Assembly (NCBI GenBank): GCA_001414345.1
Contig: LLCB01000043.1
Span: 62,001-126,000 of the forward strand
Source of the DNA: Hymenoscyphus infarciens
Lineage: Eukaryota; Ascomycota; Leotiomycetes; Helotiales; Helotiaceae
Length of the DNA stretch: 64,000 nucleotides
Direction: 5' to 3'
Made by a program: the position numbers and the translations under genes. This document shows, one piece after another, positions 13,120 to 25,329 of the stretch. The first letter of the stretch is position 1, and every line of letters starts with the position of its first letter. A model generated the notes under the pieces. The model did no database searches, was not told the DNA's origin, and saw only the letters and a list, made by a program, of their open reading frames with translations.

Positions 13120-15057
13120 ATGAATCGACTTCCTACCGAAGTGCTAGGTCTCATCCTGGGCTGGGATGTAACCATGAGCCGCCTCGACAAGAATTCCCTC
13201 CTCCCACTACGCCTGGTCTGCAAAGGCTTCGATAACGCCCTTCGCCCGTACATCATGAAAACGGTCAAATTCGAATACGGGTGCTTTCAGCGGAACGGTA
13301 CGATGGATATAAAGAGCTTGGTCGAGGCGGGGAACTTATGCGAGTCAATTTACTTGGACATGATGGTAATTCGGGATGAAGGTATGCTCCCGCTGTGTAA
13401 CATCCGTTTGGAGGTCGGTCCGGAGGTAGCATAAAGCTCTATAGAGCTTGATGGCTTGCCATTGTACATGCCTTTACGAACTGCCTTGTGCAATGGCATA
13501 TTTTAAATCCAGTAAACTAATTTACTTGCAGAGGAAATAGCACGTCTTACCGAAATATTCCAAGGCCTCATTTCGAAAGTTCCCGAACTAGTCACTACCC
13601 TCGCATCGTTGCGAAAATATTGTATGGACGAGTCGACATTCGATGCATCGGATTTTCATAATACTCTAGGAGTATAGCTTACACTCTCTCCCATGTGCGA
13701 ATCTCGCTGACCGCTATTGCAGGATGCCCTCAAATACCTCCCAAGAATGAAGCGTTTCAAAATAAACCTTCCATACCAAGTAGTCGGAACACAAGGCTCT
13801 CCCTCTACCCTCCTATTGGCAACTGCACTTGCCTGCCTTGCTAAACGGGACGAAGACCATACAGTCCTCGAGACGCTGGTTATTGATCATGTTTCTGACA
13901 CGACGGTTAACAACATTTGTAACAATCCAATGGATCTAAGTAATGCAATTGTGGTTTTGGGAGGGCTAAAGAACCTGGTATTGTCTGTCAAGAGGCAGGA
14001 ATGCCGTTCTTCGACTTTCAACAAGCATTTATGGTTCTTGATACGGAAGGCAGGCTTCCTGGAAAGCATGTGCTTGATTGGTTGGAATGTTCGAAGAGAC
14101 AGCGAGACTCGAAGACATCGACATAGAGTTCCTCTGAATGACTGGAGAATGCGCTCCCTGCCATATCCGTTGGATTCCTCACAAAGGTTCGCAAATTTGA
14201 AGTTCCTCGAACTCAAAAGGGTTGATATCGATCCCCACGAATTCGTCTTATTAATCCTTGATTGCTCAACGACCTTGAAAGAACTCTACATCATCGAGGT
14301 TTATATAAAGGTATATGGAGCTTCGGATCTCGACAATATTTCACTTTGGATCGGTCATCCTAATACTGAGAAACCACCTTCCGCTTGTTGGGTTGCTCAA
14401 AGTCTTCGAAATATGAGACATCTAAATCTTTCCATCTTACGAGCCTCCGGTCTTGGATATGATGATTTCCAACCTAATCAAGATTCAAGTCATCCAGATT
14501 ATGATTTGAAACCCGCAAAAAGCTATGGCAAAAACTTTGACCAGCGTTTTGTTGAAGCGGTTATGCACCCTGAACTCGCTATCCCAGAAGAGTCGGAAAC
14601 CTCGGCCACACCTTCGGAAGAAAACCCGGAGGAAAACGAAGGTGAAGAATCAACACTTCTGTCCCCCACAAACAATACCACAGAGGACTTCACCCCCGAC
14701 TCAGAACGAGTCTCTTCCCAAACTAATACTGAAACTGAATCCACCCCTTCCAATTCCACTCCAACACCAAACGAACATGAACCCACCACCTCAACACCAA
14801 CAGAAACCCCCCAAAACAAAGCAAGAATAATCGACTACGACGCGGAAGCCTTCCAAAGATACCACAACACTACTTCCAAGTATAAACGCAGTATCGACGA
14901 TTGCTTTTACAATCATAATACACATGCGCTGAGGGAGCTGCAGAATCTGATTGAAGTTGCGGATCGTGGGATGGCGCTTATTAGTGAGGAGATTGAAAGG
15001 TACCGAGGTGTGCAAATTGATGATGGGACGGGGGGGTTGGTTGGTCCTCAACCTTGA
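13120..15057 (+). CDS. F-box domain protein
   Basis: Exons 13120-13381, 13532-13671 and 13723-15057 give exactly 579 codons (578 residues). The first intron (150 bp) uses GTATGC and joins GAA-G|AG. The alternative GTAACA donor at 13397 would create a stop, which fixes the choice. The second intron is 51 bp (GTATAG...TTGCAG). Residues 1-45 form an F-box-like motif (LPTEVLGLIL...LLPLRLVCKGF), expected to bind Skp1 in an SCF ubiquitin ligase. The middle is a weakly leucine-rich region with helical repeats. Residues about 370-460 are rich in Glu, Ser, Thr, Pro and Asn (PEST-like). The substrate is unknown. Fungal F-box proteins diverge quickly, so no orthologue is claimed. Confidence 0.82.
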
Positions 15058-16224
15058 GGGGGGTTTGAATATGAGGAATTAGGGGTTGACTGGTTGGTTC
15101 TGGGGTTCTGAGCTGGGGAGTACTTTGGTTTGATTTGAGCGTTTATTTGGGGTTTTGCTGGCCTTTTCCTCTGCGGGTTGGGGCCAAATTTGAAGATCTC
15201 ATTGTGTATACCACTCCATTACTTGCCAGAATGACACACTCATATTGTTATTAATCATTTTTGAACCTTCACCCTCTTGTAGCTTCCTACTTGAATATCT
15301 GAACAAGACGTCTGTGGGCAGTCTAGGTGTCTTGCCAACCGGAGTCACGAAGAAGTAGGCCACTGGAATGAAGAATTTTGGGGGGTTGTTTGAGACGCTG
15401 TGATTCGTGAGCTGCTACTTGCTTCGTGTGCACTTGATCTTTTAAGGAGGTGATTCGATAGATAACGCATGGCTAGGAAGCTTTTTTGAATAATGGGAGG
15501 GAGTTGTTGTCGTTTCGAAGTTTACTGCCGTTTTGCTATTTTCCACACCCAAGGGTTTTTTTTTCTCCTTGCTGTTTTGGATGGACGAGAGAGTATTTGT
15601 TTTGTCTGGGCCGGGTTTTGGGAACACGATGGGTGCGGTCTTTATGGATGTGATTCGGAGGACCTTCCCACACGCGGCTGGGGATTGCGGAATGGATAAT
15701 TACATATAGTTGAGGAGACCAATGTCTCCTTTTTCTCTGTTTTTAAGAGTTTTACTCGTTTTTCTATAAGCTTGCCTTTTAGATGCTGTTAAGGAAGAGA
15801 GAATTTTTCGATATTGAATAGAAGGTTGTTCGGTCAGGTTGTAGGATAAGTGGGCATTACTCTCCGGCACCTACTTTACTCTTTTTTTTATACGAAATAC
15901 TCTAGAGTAATTAAGAATATTGCTTAAGAAGGTTTTGAAGAATAATTGGAAATTTGGTTTCTTGATTCTCCTTAACTCTCTGGGATAACAAATTCGATTG
16001 TTCTAAACCGTCTCGTATAATCTTTTCGAAGAGTGGGTATTGGAGAGTATAGCCTAGGAGTCTCACTGGTTTTACTTTTACTTGTTTATCTTGAACTGGT
16101 AAAGAGTGGAATCGATGGTATCGTTTGTTTCCTCTAGCGATGGGCTGTCTATGCCTACTCAAAAGCCCAAGTTATTTGAAAATATGTGTTTTCTCGAGTC
16201 ACCTACTAGGGCGTCCTAGATACA
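15058..16224. other. 3' flank of the F-box gene; dispersed repeat copy
   Basis: No gene is seen. The distal half contains one copy (about 15903-16120) of a degenerate dispersed repeat also found near 24.7 kb and 28.4 kb. The 4-bp target duplication TACA of the large RIP-affected element ends this stretch. Confidence 0.55.
15903..16120 (+). repeat. Dispersed degenerate repeat, copy A
   Basis: The core TAATTAAGAATATTGC, AAGAAGGTTTTGAAGAAT, GGTTTCTTGATTCTCC resembles copies near 24684-24890 and 28400-28560 at roughly 70% by eye. A downstream TTTTACTTTTACTTGTTTAT block is also shared with the 24.7 kb copy. The class is unknown; no clear termini could be fixed. Confidence 0.55.
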
Positions 16225-16639
16225 CCAAAAAGTCGGAATCGACTAAATCGCAAATCGCAAATCGCAAATCGCAAATCGTAAATCGTAAAAGTCATATAAA
16301 TCAAGAGATAATCATAAAAGGTATTAAACATTAAATTAAAATATATTATAGTAAGAGATATATATATATAATATAAAAAGACTATATAAATCGACTTTTA
16401 TCGCTATAACAAGTTCCTAAATTATATCTTAAAACTAGGCCTTTTTTAAGCTAATTACTCTAGATTACTTAATATCAAAGTAATTAGCTCGCTTTAAAAG
16501 CTTAAATAATCTTAATTTAAGATTATTTAAGCACTTTTAGCTACTTTTCTTAATCGTATACTAATTTCTTAATTAGAGTTAGCGCTATTTATTTTATAAG
16601 CTAAAAAGTGTACTTACTCTATATACTAACCCTCTTATA

Positions 16640-17030
16640 TTACTCCTTCCTTTAAATATTATATACTACTCTCTATTATTCCTTCCTTCGAAAGTGCTAT
16701 TCTACTACTATATATACTCCCTCTTCTCTCTTAAATTCGAGTACTAATAATAATAGAAGAAAGAAGAGGATAAGCTCTAGTAGTAGCTTTAAATATCTAT
16801 TAAAGTATAATATCCTTAGTAGTAGAACCTCTTAAGATAAATCGAATTAGTTACTCCTTCCTTTAAATACTACTCTATATTATTCCTTCTTTTAAAAGTG
16901 CTATCCTACTACTATATATACTCCCTCTTCTCTCTCGAATTTAAGCACTAATAATAATAAGAGAAGAAAGAGGATAAGCTCTAGTAGCAGCCTTAGGCAT
17001 CTATTAAAGTATAATATCCTTAGTAGTAGT
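16640..17030 (+). repeat. Two direct ~185-bp repeats inside the RIP element
   Basis: 16640-16826 and 16851-17030 are direct copies, both starting TTACTCCTTCCTTTAAATA and ending in TATCCTTAGTAGTAG. They diverge mainly at transition positions, as expected for duplicated DNA mutated by RIP. Confidence 0.75.
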
Positions 17031-19589
17031 ATTATAGTGTAATAATCCTAGAATTTTAAGTATAGTAGAAAGTATAAAAAGAGTAGTTTTAAGCATATAA
17101 TAAGAGCTTAAATATACTACGTTAATTTATCAATTTAGAGCTATATAAGGTGTTTATAGAGAAGTTATACCTAAAGAGGACCTCTACTTAAGAGATATAT
17201 AATATCCTTAAAAGTAATTATAATATTAACGTCTCTAATACTACTCTTAAGCTCTAAATTAATATAGAATAGAACCTTTAAAGGAACGCTAATAATATAC
17301 CCTCGCTAGCCTTATATATATAAGTAGTATATCTCTTTAAAGATATAAGATTATCTAATTTAAGTATAGTATATATATTAAATTAAGAGAGCTTTATAAT
17401 TAGACCTTAAAGGCTCTAAAAGATATAATAGGATATAGGACTTTAGTATAAGAAGTTTTATACCTAGGAGAGGCGTACTAAGCTAGAGGCTATACTTTAG
17501 TATAAGATCTATAAATATAGCTACTTTAGCACTATAAGAAGCTTTAGCTTTAGGTTCCTCTATATATACCTAAATACTTATAGTATTAATAGAGATAGAG
17601 ACAAAAGATAGAGTAGAGATAAGATCTAAAAGGCGCTTTAGAAGGTTAATAAGGAAGAGTATACTTAAAGGTTATAAGAGATTAAAGATATATAAGGCAA
17701 GTATATTATACTAGAGCTTAATTTTATATAAAGTATTAATAGATATTATAAATTAAGGTTCATCAGTATTAAGATATATACTAGTATTAATACCTATACT
17801 TAATTTATCTCTTAAAACTATTATAGTATCTTAAATAATATAGTAGTATCTACTCTATAGTAATATAACAACACTATAAGTAGCCTTAGAAAGATACTAT
17901 ACTATATATAATTAGATTAAGGATTAGAATCTCTAATAGTAGTAGACGCTTACTATATACTTCGTTAATAATAAACTATAGAAAGTAGTAGAGAGCTATA
18001 CTAATTTTTAGACCTATATTAGTTTAGTACTTCTATAACTAACTAACGTATTAAGGCTTAGTAGAGATAGCTTATAAAAGGGTCTTTAAATAAGTAGAAG
18101 ATATACTTCTAGAGTATCTATAAAAAGAGGTTATTTTCTAAAAAGAGCCTCTCTAATATAATCGCTATATTATATATATATATTCTAATTATTTAGAAAG
18201 AGGTTTAAACGTTTATATATATATAGAATCGCTATTATATTTATACTAATACTAATTAAGAGTATAGAGTACTAGGAGTACTATAGACTAACTTTTACTA
18301 TCCTAGAAGTAAAGAGTATCTAGTAGACGATTATAGTATTAAGGTATCTACTAAGAAGCTTACTAAGCTTTAGGAATTATATAAGAATTAGGATATTAAT
18401 ATATATTTGCTCTAAGCAACCTTAGAGTAGTATAAAATAAAATTATTAGTATATAGATATATACTACTAATCGATAAGATAATATATATTAAAGAGAGAG
18501 AAACTTATACTATAGCGTACTTAGATTTAAAAGTAGAATTATTAGTATATATTTAAGAGAGTAATTTAGTAGGATTAAGCCTTTTAGGTAAGCTAGAGAG
18601 AGTATATAAGTAGAAGCTATGTCCTAAGGTAGCTTAAGAATTAAAAGAAGCTAGAGAGGCTAATTAAGATAAATTTAGTATATACTTTAGTAACAAAGGT
18701 AGAAGCAATTAAGCAACAAACGTAGTACTAGATTATCTATATAATAGCAACTTCTTAGATAAGGAATTAGAGAAGTTAGATAATAATAGTTTAGTAAAAT
18801 TAAATAAGGATTTAAGGAAGTATATAACTAATAGATATACCTTACTAGTTAAAGATAATTTAAAAGGAGATTTAAGAATAGATATTAATAGATAAACTTA
18901 TATTTAATTAATCTACTCTAGAAGCTACTAATCTATCCTTAGGATTAGGCCTCCTCCTTTATAAAGCTCTCTTACTAATAGATAGTATTAAACGTTATTA
19001 TTATAATAGAGTGTCTTAATAACTCTAATTCTAAATTATCTACTAAAAGATACTTTCTTAAATCTATTTAAAGAGTAAGGTCTTAAATCTATCCTCTCTT
19101 TCTATATTAGTAACCTTATACTTAATATATATCTCTAGCTATAGTAGTATATCTAGGATTATAGTATTATAATCTACTAACTAACTATAAACCTTATAAT
19201 AGTCTATAATTATAATTACCTACTAGCTAGAGTAAATAGAACGTTAATAGAGAGTAATATAACAAAAGAAGTATATATTACTCTTTACAAAAGGTATAGA
19301 GAGTTAGCTAGTAGTATTACTTTCACTATCTATAATTAATAAGTAAATAGATATACTAAACTAGGAATAAACCTATACTAAATATAAGCTAAGCTTTAAG
19401 CCTAAAATTTATATATTTTAGGCGTAAAAAAAGGCTTAATATAACTTTAGAGAGGAATAGATATATTTATTAACTTTTAATTAAATTTAGAAGTAATTTA
19501 TATAAGGTTTTAGATATAATTATAGATATATAATTCTCTAAGTACTTAGAGAGAGATTTTAGTAAAGTAAACCTACTAACTACAACTAT

Positions 19590-19857
19590 TAATACTAAGC
19601 CTAATTCGTAAATTACTTACTACTACTAACAAAAGTTAGTAATCTTAGACCTTTAAATCTTTAAAAAATCGTAATATTATAAGTTCTACGTCTATTAAGT
19701 TCTAGTTAGCTTTATAGATATAAATAATACTATTTTATACCTAAATTAAAGGTAAAAGAATTAATTTAGAATATTATGTTTTTAAGCTATTTTAAGTATA
19801 TAGATTACTAACTTTTATTAGTAGTAGTAAATAATTTACGAATTAGGCTTAGCGTTA
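19590..19857. mobile_element. Nested inverted-repeat element (~268 bp) inside the RIP element
   Basis: Arms 19590-19645 and 19802-19857 are inverted copies (AAGCCTAATTCGTAAATTA... against its reverse complement), about 56 bp each with few mismatches, around a ~156-bp centre. AATTAGGCTTAGCG also recurs near 22,443. This looks like a MITE that inserted before the mutational decay. Confidence 0.55.
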
Positions 19858-22800
19858 ATTACTTACTTTTAGAACCTCCTTAGTCTCTTAGAGAGGTTTC
19901 TAAGCTAGCTCCTAAGTAGTTACTTAAAGCAGAATATTCTTTAATCTAATCTTACTTATACCTACTCTTATAAATGTTTATAGAATAGTAAACAAAGTTC
20001 TAGCCTTTATAGAGGATAATATATTATATAGCTAGTAATTATTTAATATATACTAGAATAGTATATTAAAGCTTTATAAATAGTACTAAAAGTAAGAAGT
20101 AAGGTATAAGAGGTTATATAGTTTAAGTAGGACGGTTCTCTAATTTTCCTACTTTTATTCTATTACTTTTACTTATACTTTTAGAAGCTCTACATCTACT
20201 ACTCTATAATACTAAAAACACGCTAAGATACCTTAATATTAGTCTTCTAAATATCTAGAAGTCTAAGTTCTTTATTCTAAGGGTTTAAAGCTTAAAGTAT
20301 ACTCTTATTACTTCTTAGTAAACTTAGTAAGTATTTTAGAAAATCATATATCTACGCTTCCTTAGAAGCTAGGTAAACTACTCTTTAATAATAAGATTAA
20401 GAACTATTTATAAAAAGTAAAAGACTACTCTATAAAAGCTATAGTATAAAGCTCTAATAGCTAGAAAAAGAAATAATAGTTAATTATAGAGTCTAAGAGG
20501 AAGTAAGAGGCTACTATAGAACGTTTTACTACTAACTACTCTACTCTTATTATTAAGTAAAAGAAGGATAAATTAGCTATAGCTAAAGAGTAAGCTATCT
20601 AGAAGGAAAAGGCTAGGGCTAGATAATCCTTCTTTATAAAGGCTTTTAATAAGACTAAAATAATTAAAGTAAAAGTATATAAAAAGAGATTTATTTCTAA
20701 TAAGAAAAAGGCTAAAAGTAAGTAGTACTTTTAAATTTAGTATATACTACTAATTAGTATAGGCTCCCTAGCTCCTCCTTTAACCTATAAAGCGCTGAAG
20801 CCTATCTCTATTACTAAAATCTATATTTAAGTAGCCTTATATATCTATATATATATAACGAGTACTAAGGACTTCTCTACTACTAAGAGTATTCTTATAA
20901 TTATATATACTTCTATAGTATAATATAGTAAGATAGTTAGAGTATAAATTAATAACGACTTTCTATTTTAAGTACCTTACTTATCTACTAGTAACCTTAA
21001 GGATCTATTTAACTTTAAATTAATACTCTAGAATATATAGGCTAAAAGGTTCGCTATTAAGCTCTTAGAGGATATCTACTATATAATCCCTACTTCTAAT
21101 AGATAGGATCCTATTAATATACTACTCCTTATTAATAAGATAGAAGACGTCTTTCTAGCTATAAACGTTACTATTAGAAAGAGGAAAGCTAAGTAATTAA
21201 GTACTATAGATTATAAGAAGGTAGACAACATATAAGCTCTTATATAATACTTTAATTTACTAAAAGGTTCTACTAATAAAAAGTATTATAAAGTATACGT
21301 AATATTTAATAGCTATACTAATAATAAGCTCTAATCTTCTAAAAAGAGGTAATCTATCGTACTCTTATAAGATACCTAAGAGCTACTAATTCTGCTTTAA
21401 CTCTTAGCGCCTATTAAGGTACCTAATAACAAGCTTATTATACTTAAAGATAACGCTTAAAATAGAGAGAGAGATACTAGGCCTATACTATTACTAGGAG
21501 ATAGTACTAGTACTAGAGTAAGCGTAATATTAGTAGATGATTTAGAATTAGACAATCTTCTAGAGATATTTACAATTATTACTACTTACTTAAAAGACTA
21601 CTTTATAATTATTACTACTTACTTAAGAGACTACTTTATAATTATCGCTACTTATTTAAAAGAGAAAGATAATAGAGATAATAATTCTAGAGATAGTTCT
21701 AAAAGTAATATAGAAAGTAAGAATATAGATATAGATATAGGAGAGGATATTAATAGTAAAGAAGTATTAACTTTAAGCTTATACTCACTATTGCCTCTTA
21801 TAAGAGATAAGAAGAAGAAGAGCTTAATAGTACCTACTAAGTTAAATATACTAGGAAGGGTAGATAAGATAGTATAATAATAGGTAGATATAGATAAGTA
21901 AATTATAAGAGATCTTAATACTTAATTATATATAGATATTAATACTACTATTACTAAAGATAAGCTTAAATTAATTAATAAGAAAGAGTAATTAAAACTT
22001 AATTAAGAGCTTAATAAGAGAGTCTCTAATTTACTCTTACCTACTCCTCTTATACTTATAAATATACTAATAAGTAAAATAATATCTACTACTATAATTA
22101 CTTCTATAAATAGCCTTAATTTAAAGAGAAAGAGAGAGGATACTCTCTCTTAAATAACTCTTACTAATTAACTCTCTTATACTACTAAAAAGGTTAAGAT
22201 TATATATAGTAAGTATAATAAGAAGAGAGATAAGAAGTAAGAGTATATAGTAGTAGATACTTTAAGTATAGATACTAGAAGGATTATCTATAATACCTTA
22301 ATTTTATTACTACTTTTTAATTACTTTTTACTATCTTTACCCCTCCTTTTACTCTCTTTACTAAAGTGTCTAAATAATCATAATTTAAGATTATTTAAGT
22401 ACTTTAAGTACTACTTTACTAATTATATTCTAATTACCTAATTAGGCTTAGCGTCTCTTGCTTTTAAGTTAAATTATAGCTATAGTTATAATATTAAAAG
22501 TCTTAATTATCTCTTTTCCTCTCCTATTTATTAGGTATTTATATAACGTTATTATTTATACTAAGTATATATATTACTTTTAATAATTTATAATATTTTA
22601 AATAATAGATTTAAAGTTATATTATACTTATATTTAGTATAGTACTAAGTAGTATATATTAATAGAAAGTAAGTATTAAGCGATTATAATATATATATAT
22701 TTAATAGATATATATATACTATATTACCTTCTACTTTCTACCTCTACTTATACTTAAATTTTACGATTTAAGCTTTACAATTTAAGTATTATAAATTACA

Positions 22801-23012
22801 AATACCCTTACTTTAAGCTTTAAGATTACTAATTTAAGCTTTTCAATTTACATCTAAATAGCCTCTAAAAAATCTACATTTATCGATTTACAATTTACAA
22901 TTTACGATTTAGCTCTAAAGGGCTATATACTCAAAAATCTAAGCTTTACGATTTACGATTTACAATTTACGATTTACTATTTACGATTTAGTTAATCCAA
23001 CTTTTTAGTACA

Positions 23013-25329
23013 TTCAGGATGCCGTACCTACTTATAAAGCTAGCTGCTCACAAAGAACAAAAACAGAACTCTTCATGATCAAACAGTAAGGTGTTGATAT
23101 TTAAAGTTGTACACATCTTCTGCTTTTGGTTCACATACAGTGGTGGACAACGCGCACGAGAGCCACATGTCGAGTCACCTCAGAAAGATGGCGAGAGAAT
23201 ACATTTGCGATAATTTACTCAATGTATTACAGAATTCTTTTAGTATGAGAGCTAAGCTTGGAAATTCGTTGAAGATTGGTAGTGATTGTAGGGAGTTGCT
23301 GTCGTTGTTAATGCTGTCGTCGATTCTCTTACGCACATTATTGACACCCTGGGAATCATCAACCTTTTTAGGAGGAGATTGCATCGCTCATTTGGTACTT
23401 CTTTTGGTCTCTGAGAGTTGTAGCTCACACCGTCGACTTCTTTCCTTTCCCTTACATTCATTTTGGAGATCAGTGAACTTATTTGTATCCTGTAGCAACC
23501 GTAGAAACGTCGGGTTTTATGGAGTACTTTCCCTCACTTGTGCGTTTTGTTCCTCGAAAACATCCACATTTATCGAGAAAATTCCGGGTGGGTTTCAAGC
23601 GGAAGGAGTTGGGTCCTTTTGCGTCTCAACTCTCGAGGGAACGCGATTCAGCATGGGGAGAAGATGTAGAGAAGAATTCATCTCAGAAGAGCATTTTCCC
23701 CAATAGAAGGGATGTCCCGCTTGTCTCTGTCAATCACACTGCCTCGCCCAGATTTATCTATTTTATTCCTTGTTGGCCATTTTTGCGATTTTTGACACTT
23801 AAAAGGATTCAAATTGAGCTGCGTGTTTGGAGCTTGCGTGGAAGAAACTGTCACCCAGCAATGGCTTATTGTTGCTTTTGTTTAGGCAAGCTTCTCAACA
23901 ATCAAATAAGAAGATACACAAAGGAATAAGCAAAGTAACCTGAAAGTATTCTCAAACCCAGCGTTATGTTCACTTTCCTTGTCTTTTGAAAACATTGTTC
24001 GGCGTGTAGCTGTCGATTGGAATGTCACTGTCGAACTTATATACTCATACTTTCTACAAGTTTCATTACTCTCTACTCGGACTGAAACCCGAAATTTCGA
24101 ATCAAAACTTTCCAAGCCTAATTCAGTCATTGCGCTCTTCAGATATGTGGAATAGTGTAGTCTCTTAAAACTCTTCAATATAAGCGAGTTGTTGCAGCAG
24201 TTTCCCGTCCCGGTCAACATCGTTCGAGGAAATTCTACTCTTATTATTTGTGAGTCATGAAGTAGTGAGTGACAATCCTATCGAAAAGGAGAGCTAAACA
24301 TCAACAATTTCACGAATATAGTATTACCACTGAGGTGAAAGAAACGCAGGGTAACTTTGAATGTTAGACCTGGTACAATAAGTAAGGTATCTACCTACTT
24401 TAGGAGATCTAGAACAGGAGAACTGCGAGTATTGTTTGAGAAGGTCAAAATTGCTTCGCACCCTCAATTCATGTGACGGTTTCTAGTTTTTGCATATATA
24501 TCGCTTCTTTAGTTTCGTCAGAGTCAATTTTTGTTTGTGATCGTTCCATTCTTAGTATATTTTTGTTACAAAACTTAAGTGATATCCAAGAAGATAATGT
24601 TGACCAGTAAGTTAGTCTGAGTAAGAGAAGTATACATTACTTTGTGAATATATAAAATTTACTTCAATTGTACGAAACAGTTTAGGATAATTAAGAGTAG
24701 TGCCCAAGAAGGTTTAGAAGAATTAGGGAGTTGGTATCCTAATTCTCCTAAATTCTCTCGAACGATATTTGCAGTTGTGCGAAAGCTACTCTGGTAAAAT
24801 TAAAGAGGTGTTAAGAGTAATGCTCGCTTTTCTTACTTCTACTTATTTCAGGGGAAAGATGTTTCAATCGACTCTGGGATGGGATTCTAAAGGTATACCT
24901 ATGGCGCAGTTTTTCTTCATTTATTTCTCTCAAGATACTGTTCGGGGAACAGGAAATTATTAGAAATATCAAAGAATTTTTCGGATAGGCAAGAAATTGA
25001 CTTTCTCATTCTCCCTGAACACTAATTTTAATTGCCCTAGAGTTTCTTATGTATACTTTAATATGGCTGGTGTACTCGGTGAAAGCCGGCTTCTCTTATA
25101 TAATTTCTGATAACTCAGGTTTATACTTTGTGGGATGTCTCAAAAACCCAAGGCCCTGTTCACGGACGTAACCCCATGTCAATTGTATTCTGCCGCAACA
25201 CCTGCAAAAAAAGAGAACCGTTAATAAAGCATAGGGTATTCTAATAATTTGAATATTTTATTTCGCTTTCCAGACACACTTTCAACTAAACCAGTCCCTT
25301 TTCTCCAGCCCATACTCACAATGATCCTA
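23013..25329. other. Intergenic, no supported gene; dispersed repeat
   Basis: Both strands have medium ORFs at 23,107-23,929 that overlap one another, and none shows a domain or splice logic I can support. Copy B of the dispersed repeat lies at about 24684-24890. The rest is the 3' flank of the kinase gene. Confidence 0.5.
24684..24890 (+). repeat. Dispersed degenerate repeat, copy B
   Basis: It carries TAATTAAGAGTAGTGCCC, AAGAAGGTTTAGAAGAATTA and CCTAATTCTCCTAAATTCTC, aligning with copy A at 15.9 kb. A shared CTTACTTCTACTTATTTCAG region follows about 80 bp downstream. Confidence 0.55.

Larger units (their letters stand above)
16225..23008. mobile_element. 6.8-kb RIP-degraded element with hexamer-built TIRs
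   Basis: The left end is CCAAAAAGTCGG and the right end, reverse-complemented, is CTAAAAAGTTGG; the differences are C-to-T, as RIP would make. Both then run into ACTAAATCG and an array of AAATCGC / AAATCGT / AAATTGT hexamer-like units (about 16244-16290 left, about 22870-22995 right). TACA flanks both sides (16221-16224 and 23009-23012), a 4-bp target-site duplication. The interior is extremely AT-rich with TAA/TAG in every frame, no ORF survives, and no protein family could be recognised. Size and TIRs suggest a formerly autonomous DNA transposon; the superfamily is unknown. Confidence 0.75.

Noticed and set aside
13382..13396. GTAACA at 13397 as donor of the first F-box intron
   Set aside because: It has the correct phase but creates a TAG codon at the join; GTATGC at 13382 gives a clean Glu codon.
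23107..23929. Medium-length ORFs on both strands (up to 199 codons)
   Set aside because: Frames overlap each other, composition is not protein-like across the length, and no domain, splice join or start context supports one of them.
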